Made by a program: the position numbers and the translations under genes. The notes beneath the pieces are model-generated. The model saw only the letters and a list, made by a program, of their open reading frames with translations, did no database searches and was not told the DNA's origin. From Sulfurovum sp. bin170 (lineage in GTDB: Bacteria; Campylobacterota; Campylobacteria; Campylobacterales; Sulfurovaceae), in contig NZ_JAACKB010000324.1 of the NCBI RefSeq assembly GCF_010892395.1, forward strand, positions 1-10,250: a stretch of DNA of 10,250 nucleotides, given 5' to 3'. Shown here piece after piece: positions 1 to 5,573 of the stretch (positions are counted from its first letter, which is position 1; each line of letters begins with the position of its first letter).

Positions 1-700
1 TACTATCTTTGTTATTTATAGATATCGAAACTTCATCAAGCCTGTGAGCTTTTTTATCAAAAGGATTCACAGAGCTAGGAATCTGAATAAAACCACTCAT
101 CTTGGAGTGAATAGAAGCGATGCCTATAACCCTAAATAGGTTATCTTTTATTCTCAAAAAACTACCTATATTGATATGCTGTTTTTTAGATAAATCACTA
201 CTAACAATAACAACTCTATGGTAGGCTTTTATATCATAAGGAATAATTTTTCTACCTCTTTTTATCTCCAAATTTTCTATCTCTATAAATGAAGCATTTG
301 AGATATATACATCGGCGATAAAATCACTACTGGCAAAAGTTATCAATTTTTTTGGATATTTTATAATGGGTGAGACCAGACCATTGTCTCCTATAATCGC
401 CTCTATAGAGTGGTAATCATCTTGGGTTATATTCTCTTTGATTCTAATGGTATTGAGACCGAAATCTTGAATATTATTAATAGCTTCTTGCTTAATACCC
501 TCACTAACCGAGAGTAAAATCACAATAGAGATAACACCAACCATAATACCAATAACACTAAGCAGAGTATGAACCCAATGGTTTTTGAGCTTTTGAAGAG
601 TTGCGTCTATATCTTTTATTAGAGTTCTTGAAAAACTTGGAATCGGAAGGCTTCGCCTCCGTTGTTCGGGAGTAAACTCTCCGTTTCCAAAAAGTCTCAT
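1..700 (-). CDS. MacB/FtsX-type ABC transporter permease, N-terminal part (3' end outside window)
   Basis: This is the inner-membrane permease of a MacAB-TolC-like export system. The reading frame is open from ATG 700-698 to the left edge (233 residues seen). The order is a cytoplasmic tail (1-43), a first membrane segment around 44-65 (TLLSVIGIMVGVISIVILL), the conserved SVSEG that follows TM1 in MacB permeases, then a periplasmic domain of the MacB_PCD type (66-233). The last three membrane segments should lie beyond the window. The start overlaps the ATPase stop as ATGA, so translation is probably coupled. Residues 5-21 (GNGEFTPEQRRRSLPIP) are encoded by a palindromic repeat (639-688) also present twice in noncoding DNA here, so the N-terminus is partly repeat-derived. 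The native tail probably begins near LIKDIDATLQKLKNHW. The family is secure; the substrate is unknown. Confidence 0.88.
   Translation of the reverse strand, partial: MRLFGNGEFTPEQRRRSLPIPSFSRTLIKDIDATLQKLKNHWVHTLLSVIGIMVGVISIVILLSVSEGIKQEAINNIQDFGLNTIRIKENITQDDYHSIEAIIGDNGLVSPIIKYPKKLITFASSDFIADVYISNASFIEIENLEIKRGRKIIPYDIKAYHRVVIVSSDLSKKQHINIGSFLRIKDNLFRVIGIASIHSKMSGFIQIPSSVNPFDKKAHRLDEVSISINNKDS
639..688 (+). repeat. Structured palindromic repeat, copy 1, inside the permease coding sequence
   Basis: This 50-bp element starts with GGAATCGG (639-646) and ends with CCGTTTCC (681-688), which pair with one mismatch. Inside are a hairpin AGGC-TTC-GCCT (648-658) and a hairpin GAG-TAAA-CTC (670-679). 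The spacer CCTCCGTTGTTCGGG is shared exactly with copy 2 (7976-8026), and the right end GGAGTAAACTCTCCG is shared with copy 3 (8048-8105). As in the other copies an A-rich run follows. It is read in the antisense direction as codons 5-21 of the permease without a stop or frameshift. The element class is unnamed here; REP-like or Rickettsia-palindromic-element-like behaviour is inferred. Confidence 0.85.
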
Positions 701-1341
701 CTCTTGTCCAATTGAAGTATCTTATCACAATAGTTTAAAGCATCTTTATCATGAGATACCATAATCACACTCTTATCTTTTTCTTTGGAAATATCTTGAA
801 GTATATCTAGTATAGTAGCACTATTTTTAGCATCCAAATTCCCTGTTGGTTCATCTGCAAAAATAATATCAGGATTTCGTATCAATGCCCTTGCAATCGC
901 CACTCGTTGCTGTTCTCCACCTGATAGGGTATGGATTTTTTTATCTCTATAGTTTAGCATCCCAACTCGCTCCAACCACAAAGAGGCAATCTTCTCTATA
1001 TCTCCTTCTGCTCTTAGACCATACTCAAAAGGCAAAAGAACATTCTCCATCACATTTAGGTGCATCAGCATATTATAAGATTGAAAAATAAAACCATACT
1101 GTGCATTTCGGATATAAGAAGCCTCCTCTCTTGATACGGTGGTAATATCTCGACCTTTTAGCAGAACTCTGCCACTATCTGCTCTATCAAGCAGTGCCAA
1201 TATAGAGAGCAGAGTTGTCTTGCCACAACCTGAAGCACCTGATATACCATAAAAAGTTGAAGCCTCAACCTCTATATTTATATCTGATAAAACTTCTATC
1301 TCTCCATATGATTTTGAGATATTTATGCCTTGGAGTATCAT
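697..1341 (-). CDS. ABC transporter ATP-binding protein, MacB/LolD type
   Basis: This 214-aa cytoplasmic ATPase powers the adjacent permease. All nucleotide-binding motifs are intact: Walker A GASGCGKTT (35-43), Q-loop Q87 in FIFQSYNML, signature LSGGEQQ (139-145), Walker B IIFADE (159-164), D-loop NLD (168-170) and switch H197. The FQSYNML and ADEPTGNLD wording is typical of the LolD/MacB/FtsE branch that works with FtsX-fold permeases. The length is about that of a stand-alone LolD-like subunit; in E. coli MacB the ATPase and permease are fused, here they are separate genes. The start overlaps the adaptor stop (ATGA 1341-1338) and the stop overlaps the permease start (ATGA 700-697). A macrolide substrate should not be assumed. 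Confidence 0.95.
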   Translation of the reverse strand: MILQGINISKSYGEIEVLSDINIEVEASTFYGISGASGCGKTTLLSILALLDRADSGRVLLKGRDITTVSREEASYIRNAQYGFIFQSYNMLMHLNVMENVLLPFEYGLRAEGDIEKIASLWLERVGMLNYRDKKIHTLSGGEQQRVAIARALIRNPDIIFADEPTGNLDAKNSATILDILQDISKEKDKSVIMVSHDKDALNYCDKILQLDKR

Positions 1342-2738
1342 CGTATCAGTAAGACCTCACCCTCATTTAGGTTTTTTAACACCTCTATCTGTTTTTTTCC
1401 CATTCTTCCAACCTCTATCTCTCTTTTAATACCATCCTTTTGGTTATCGACATAGACAAAATATCTCTCTTGATTATAATGCAGTGCTTCAATAGGAATA
1501 GTTAGTCTATTTTTGACCTCATCATAGACAATATCCACCCTCGCAGACATTCCTGAACGCAAAAAACCCTCTATATTTTTAATAGTAATGATGGTTTTAA
1601 ACCGTTTGGTGCTGTTCTCATTGGCTCTACTATCTGCAATCGTATCAATATAGGTAATGGTTCCATAAAGCACCTTTTTCGGATAGGCATCAAGATAGAC
1701 CTCTACCCCCATACCCACTTTCACTTTATTTAAATCAACCTCTCTCGTATAGGTTTTGACTATCATCTTATCTGTATCTGGAATCTGCATAAAAGCTTGA
1801 GATTGCCAGATGCTATCTCCAATCTCAACCCTTGCTCGTTTTCCCATCTTTGAAATCTCTCTATAGAGTATCACACCATCAATAGTTGCTTTAACATCAC
1901 ACAGTTTGATATTGGTTTTCACCCTCTCCAACTCTTTTTTGAGGTAGTTGAGTGAGTTTTTAGCTTTGCTTACCTGTATCTTTTTATTTTGAAGCTCAAA
2001 ACTGTTTTGAATTTTTTTACTCTCTAGTGCCTCTTTGAGCTCTTTTAGTTTAATCTCATGCTCACTTTTGAGTTTTTTCCACTCATATTGCAGATAGTTT
2101 TTTAGCTTCTCCTTTTTAATAGAAAGTGTCTCTTGCGAATTTTTAAAACGGTTCTCAACCTTGTCTCTCTCTCGTGTACTAATATAACCTTTTTCCAGCA
2201 GAGAGTTAAAATCATCCAACTCATCTCTCACAAGATTTAGTTCTCGTTGCTCTCTTACTATCTCTTGTCTCAACTCATTCTCTTTGACTTTCCCACTGCC
2301 AAGCTTTACATCTCTTAGGTTGATTTTTGCTATCTGAATCGACTTCTTAATCTTTTGAATATTATCCTCTCCAGCTCTTTTGAACACCTCTAACTCTTTT
2401 TTGGTCTTAGAGAGCAGTGCCTCTGCTTGGTTGATTTTGTATCTTAGGTTGTTCATCTCCTCCATAAAAGCAGAGATGTCAAATCTAGCCACTATCTGCC
2501 CCTTTTTAACTCTACTCCCCTCATCTATTATCTCTATAATTTTTGCTCTATTGGATGGGATTTCTGATTTTATCTGAACAAATTTGGAGGCTTCAAGCGT
2601 TCCATAGTTTGATATTTTCAAACTGTATGAGTCTCTTTTTACCACAGCTTTTCTATACTCTATATTTCTGTTATCCACAAAGAGATAGGAGAGTATCGCC
2701 AACGCAAGAGATATAAACACTGCTCCTAACCACTTCAT
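1338..2738 (-). CDS. HlyD/MacA-family periplasmic adaptor (membrane fusion protein)
   Basis: This 466-aa adaptor links the inner-membrane ABC pump to the TolC-like channel. It has one N-terminal membrane anchor (about 4-21), a first lipoyl/barrel-sandwich half (about 53-88, with IDEGSRVKKGQIVARFD), a very long alpha-hairpin/coiled coil (about 92-275, rich in Lys/Glu heptads), the second lipoyl half (about 278-305, ATIDGVILYREI), a beta-barrel domain (about 325-405, with VGMGVEVYLDAYP and GFLRSGMSARVDI) and a membrane-proximal C-terminal domain (410-466). The hairpin is longer than in classical MacA, which may suit a long reach to the outer-membrane factor. It starts at ATG 2738 overlapping the preceding stop and ends overlapping the ATPase start. 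Family assignment is confident. Confidence 0.93.
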   Translation of the reverse strand: MKWLGAVFISLALAILSYLFVDNRNIEYRKAVVKRDSYSLKISNYGTLEASKFVQIKSEIPSNRAKIIEIIDEGSRVKKGQIVARFDISAFMEEMNNLRYKINQAEALLSKTKKELEVFKRAGEDNIQKIKKSIQIAKINLRDVKLGSGKVKENELRQEIVREQRELNLVRDELDDFNSLLEKGYISTRERDKVENRFKNSQETLSIKKEKLKNYLQYEWKKLKSEHEIKLKELKEALESKKIQNSFELQNKKIQVSKAKNSLNYLKKELERVKTNIKLCDVKATIDGVILYREISKMGKRARVEIGDSIWQSQAFMQIPDTDKMIVKTYTREVDLNKVKVGMGVEVYLDAYPKKVLYGTITYIDTIADSRANENSTKRFKTIITIKNIEGFLRSGMSARVDIVYDEVKNRLTIPIEALHYNQERYFVYVDNQKDGIKREIEVGRMGKKQIEVLKNLNEGEVLLIR

Positions 2739-4102
2739 CTCAAAGCCTCTGCTACAAAATCAGCATCTAACAGATTTAAGCTCTTTGCCAATCTAAATAT
2801 AGCACTATTGTATCTAACCAACGCACCAGCAGAGGATATTTGAGCATTTAGCATATTGCTCTCTGCATCCAATACATCAATATTACTAGATAATCCCCTC
2901 TCATATCGTATCTGTGCGACATTCAGAGATTCCCTAGCCTCTCTCTCTTTTAGTCTCTCTATATTCAAAGTCTCTTTGATATTCTCAAACTCATTAAACA
3001 GCTCCTCAATCTCTTTTTTTATCACTCTGCGAACTCTCTTTTTATCCTGAAAAATTCTATTTTTGGCAATTTTGAGTCTCTCTATGGCAATCTCCTCATC
3101 ATTGGAGTCAAAAGAGTAGTCAGAAGAGAGTGAGAGAGACCAACTCTTGTTATCAAACTCCAAAGAGTCTCTAAATCTATCATCTTGGCTATAGGAGTGG
3201 TACTTCACATCTACCTTGATATCAGGTAGCATATCTCTGTTGGCATTATAGATTTCTCTATTCAAAATATCCTCATTTATCCGAATAATCTTCCACTTAG
3301 CACTATGGTCAATAATCTTATCCCAATCTATGCTAAAACGATAAGAGACCTTTTTTATCTCTTCACTAAAAATATCTCTCTTCTCATCAGAGTCTATAAA
3401 AAAAGTCGCTTCACTCAGAGCATTTTTATAGTTTTTGAGTGCATCTTGCTCATTTCTTTTGGCACTGAGATAGGATAGTTTTGCTCTATGGACATCAATC
3501 TTAGAGACAATACCAGCCTCCTGTTTCGCTTTTGCAGAGTTATAATTATGCTCTGCTCTTTTGGTCGCCAAATTATAGATAGCTATCTGCTCTCTTCTCA
3601 ATATCACACTATAATATTTTGATATAGCCCAAAATACTATATCTTTTTTAGCCTCATCTATCTCTATCTTGCTTAACTTCTCTCGCTCTTTTACTTTATA
3701 TAGAGATAGAGTATTATATTGAGAGCCAAACTTCCCAAAGATAGATTGGGTGTAACCTATGCTACTTTTTAGTGAATACTCTCTTCTATTGCTTATGGTT
3801 GATTTGGATTGTGTGGTTGAGAGAGATGAGTATATCTTCCCCCCATAGGTATTTGCTTGGCTACCTTGCAGACCAACAGTGACTCTATCACCATACTCAT
3901 CTATAGAGAGTGCTGAATCAGGAGTAACCACTACATCATATCTATGCACCACACTAGAGAGGTTTAGTTTGGATAGTTTAGCATTGTCTCTAAGCATTTG
4001 TGCCTCATAACTTTGACTTAGTGCTTGATGAATATACTCAACCAAACCCATACCATATAGCTCTATAGAGATAAAAAGAGATAGATAGCGAAACCACTTC
4101 AA
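2735..4102 (-). CDS. TolC-like outer membrane efflux protein (OEP family), TTG start
   Basis: This 455-aa protein should form the trimeric outer-membrane exit duct of the pump. A signal-peptide-like N-terminus (KWFRYLSLFISIELYG) is followed by two OEP-type repeats made of long helices and short strands. Signs are the EAGIVSKIDVHRAKLSYLSA segment in the first half and the YERGLSSNIDVLDAESNMLN and SAIFRLAKSLNLL end of the second half, which match the usual VLDAQ...LL..R.DY..A...L pattern. The start codon is TTG at 4102-4100. The next in-frame Met (residue 18) would destroy the signal sequence, so TTG is preferred although no clear Shine-Dalgarno precedes it; coupling to the lipoprotein stop one base upstream probably helps. 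The stop overlaps the adaptor ATG by four bases. Confidence 0.9.
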   Translation of the reverse strand: MKWFRYLSLFISIELYGMGLVEYIHQALSQSYEAQMLRDNAKLSKLNLSSVVHRYDVVVTPDSALSIDEYGDRVTVGLQGSQANTYGGKIYSSLSTTQSKSTISNRREYSLKSSIGYTQSIFGKFGSQYNTLSLYKVKEREKLSKIEIDEAKKDIVFWAISKYYSVILRREQIAIYNLATKRAEHNYNSAKAKQEAGIVSKIDVHRAKLSYLSAKRNEQDALKNYKNALSEATFFIDSDEKRDIFSEEIKKVSYRFSIDWDKIIDHSAKWKIIRINEDILNREIYNANRDMLPDIKVDVKYHSYSQDDRFRDSLEFDNKSWSLSLSSDYSFDSNDEEIAIERLKIAKNRIFQDKKRVRRVIKKEIEELFNEFENIKETLNIERLKEREARESLNVAQIRYERGLSSNIDVLDAESNMLNAQISSAGALVRYNSAIFRLAKSLNLLDADFVAEALR

Positions 4103-4103
4103 G

Positions 4104-4820
4104 CTAGTCAGCTTTTATCGTAGTTGCCTTATCAAGTAACCTTCCACCCTCATCTACCAAATTAACACTCTGTTGACCATCGGGTAGAGAGCTTAGTAGC
4201 GTGTCCACATAAAACTCCAATCCCTCATATATCTCTTTTTCAGAGCTAATCACATCAAACAGAATTCCTATAGGGGTAGTTTTTGCAGAGACAAGATACT
4301 CAACCACGGTTGATAGGGGGTCGATACCCTCTTTTTTCTCAATATTTAGATTGGATAGAGCATACCACATATCCTGTTTATTTAAATCATGCAGAAGCAG
4401 AGAACCCGAGTAGTATATTCTGCCATCTTGTGAAGAGGTCTCAACTGCACCATAGAGTAGAAAATCAGCAGAGGTTAATGCTCTTAAGTTCTCTGCACTT
4501 ATATCTTTGAGTTTAGATGGAGTTTTTTGACCAAAATTGTAGAGAGCTTGGTCTAATACCTTGGGGTCAATCAGAGAGTAGCCTTTCTGCTCCAGTCTTC
4601 CTATGATATTTTTTCTAAAGTAGTCAGCCACAGTAGAAGAGTTTCTATTTGGCACAGGCATTACAGCAATGGTAATATTTGATTTGCTCTTTAAATCCTT
4701 TTCAAATTTTTCTGAAATATAGGTATCAAATTTTTTCGTATGATTTGCAGGAGATGGTGAGTTGCAAGAGATGATGAACAGTGCAGATATAGCCGATAAC
4801 AAAAGTTTAAATATAGACAT
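4104..4820 (-). CDS. Small lipoprotein, DUF799/GNA1162- or CsgG-like, heading the efflux operon
   Basis: This 238-aa lipoprotein has a type II signal peptide ending in the lipobox IISC, with C19 as the lipidated residue. The mature part has a segment ITIAVMPVPNRNSS (about 49-62), a helix-rich stretch with LEQKGYSLIDPKVLDQAL, then SADFLLYGAVE and alternating strands. This arrangement (conserved 'AVMP..N' strand, 'L..KGY..ID', 'ADF.LYG') resembles TolB-N/CsgG-fold lipoproteins such as the DUF799/GNA1162 group; that link is by eye only. It starts at ATG 4820 with AAGG seven bases upstream and ends one base before the TolC-like start, so it belongs to the pump operon. A periplasmic or outer-membrane accessory role, such as channel assembly, is inferred. 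Confidence 0.75.
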   Translation of the reverse strand: MSIFKLLLSAISALFIISCNSPSPANHTKKFDTYISEKFEKDLKSKSNITIAVMPVPNRNSSTVADYFRKNIIGRLEQKGYSLIDPKVLDQALYNFGQKTPSKLKDISAENLRALTSADFLLYGAVETSSQDGRIYYSGSLLLHDLNKQDMWYALSNLNIEKKEGIDPLSTVVEYLVSAKTTPIGILFDVISSEKEIYEGLEFYVDTLLSSLPDGQQSVNLVDEGGRLLDKATTIKAD

Positions 4821-4843
4821 GTTGTAACCTTTTTTTAGAACAA

Positions 4844-4849
4844 ATTATA
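4844..4849 (-). promoter_or_regulatory. Probable -10 box (TATAAT) of the efflux operon
   Basis: A perfect TATAAT on the minus strand lies 24 bases before the lipoprotein ATG, predicting a short leader that includes the AAGG ribosome-binding site at 4831-4828. The position 17 bases further upstream holds only TTTTAA, a weak -35, which is normal for AT-rich epsilonproteobacterial promoters. The gap to the DUF4157 gene is 62 bp, so the operon can be transcribed separately from it. Confidence 0.55.
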
Positions 4850-4882
4850 CAATAAATTCAATTAGATTAAAATATTTTTAAA

Positions 4883-5440
4883 CTATTTCTGAATAGGATT
4901 AAGCTCTTTTAGTGCAGGAAAGTTTGTCAAAAATCTTCTCTTTGCACTCTTCATCTGTAGAGCCTTAAAACTCATTCTATCAGCCTCTTGTTCCAGTCCT
5001 ACATCATTGTTTATCTCTACCTCTCTCTTTCCTTTCATTTGGGTGGTATCACCATAAACTCTTCTCTGTTTCTGCTGTACGACATGCCAAGCTACATGAG
5101 CTAACTGATTCTCGGCTCCTGTAGCGAGGTGTATATCCGAACCTTGGGCAAAAGCATCAGCTTTGAGCTGTGCAGGTTCTGAGGAGTTATAATGCACTTT
5201 AACATCATCCATCGAGTAGCCAGAGAGAGACTCTATACTGTTTTTTAGAGTGTCAGGCAATCCTGTATTGTTCAGTCTTCTCTGCATCACCTCTTCTCCA
5301 AAAATCTCCTCTTGCTCTTTGGATTTCTCCTGCATAAAATGCGTCTGCATCGTCTGCTCTGTTGCTGTTCCACCACTGTTTTTTAAAACTCTATCGTCAT
5401 TTGATAGATTTTTAATCTTTTTTTGTTGAAAATTTTTCAT
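4883..5440 (-). CDS. Stand-alone DUF4157 (eCIS-core-type) protein with a degenerate HExxH motif
   Basis: This 185-aa protein has no signal peptide or membrane segment. After a polar, probably disordered N-terminus (1-55, Gln/Lys/Glu rich) comes a DUF4157 core (about 60-128): LPDTLKNSIESLSGYSMDDV, VHYNS, ADAFAQGSDIHLATG, then LAHVAWHVVQQKQRRV. Members normally read HExxH (for example HEAWHVVQQKQ). Here the Glu is Val116 (codon GTA, 5095-5093), so H115 and H119 remain but the catalytic base is missing. GLEQEADRM (148-156) is the usual downstream acidic motif. DUF4157 is known as the core domain of extracellular contractile injection system cargo and of polymorphic toxins. No toxin domain follows here and no injection genes are in the window. 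A strong AGGAG site lies at 5454-5450. Family call is good; function is unknown. Confidence 0.85.
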   Translation of the reverse strand: MKNFQQKKIKNLSNDDRVLKNSGGTATEQTMQTHFMQEKSKEQEEIFGEEVMQRRLNNTGLPDTLKNSIESLSGYSMDDVKVHYNSSEPAQLKADAFAQGSDIHLATGAENQLAHVAWHVVQQKQRRVYGDTTQMKGKREVEINNDVGLEQEADRMSFKALQMKSAKRRFLTNFPALKELNPIQK

Positions 5441-5464
5441 ACATTTTTGCTCCTTTTTAACTTC

Positions 5465-5473
5465 ATTATATCA
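5465..5473 (-). promoter_or_regulatory. Extended -10 promoter (TGaTATAAT) of the DUF4157 gene
   Basis: The minus strand reads TGATATAAT at 5473-5465, a full extended -10 element, 24 bases before the start codon. The transcript would start near 5458 and carry AGGAG at 5454-5450. There is no good -35 at the standard spacing, which an extended -10 can tolerate. Confidence 0.6.
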
Positions 5474-5494
5474 TATCCACACTTTTCTATGAGG

Positions 5495-5517
5495 CTGATT
5501 TGTCAAAGCTTTATCAG
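5495..5517. promoter_or_regulatory. Imperfect inverted repeat between divergent genes, possible operator
   Basis: CTGAT (5495-5499) and ATCAG (5513-5517) form inverted arms around a 13-bp centre that contains TTTGTCAAA and the self-complementary AAAGCTTT. It sits between the two divergent promoters, so a regulator bound here could affect either. There is no T-run to make it a terminator. No regulator gene is in the window and a five-base arm can occur by chance. Confidence 0.25.
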
Positions 5518-5543
5518 TTAACTTTTGGTTCATTTTAAATAAG

Positions 5544-5568
5544 TACAATAAGAATAAAATCAAAAGGA
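5544..5568 (+). promoter_or_regulatory. Tentative -10 (TACAAT) and ribosome-binding site of the RND gene
   Basis: TACAAT at 5544-5549 matches five of six -10 bases and is 24 bases upstream of the ATG. A poor TTAACT is at 5518-5523 with too long a spacer (20). AAGGA at 5564-5568, five bases before ATG 5574, is a convincing ribosome-binding site and supports that start. Confidence 0.4.
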
Positions 5569-5573
5569 AATAG

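Noticed and set aside
2720..4102. Shared TGAAGTGGTT at the starts of the TolC-like and adaptor genes as a regulatory repeat
   Set aside because: Ten bases covering the same MKW codons at two start sites is easily explained by chance and signal-sequence bias.
697..4102. The ABC operon as a type I protein secretion system
   Set aside because: The ATPase is a stand-alone MacB/LolD-type domain with a separate FtsX-fold permease, not a fused HlyB-type exporter, and no RTX substrate is visible.
4883..5440. DUF4157 gene as proof of an injection system (eCIS) locus
   Set aside because: No tube, sheath, baseplate, spike or AAA ATPase gene is present in the window; the domain also occurs in unrelated contexts.
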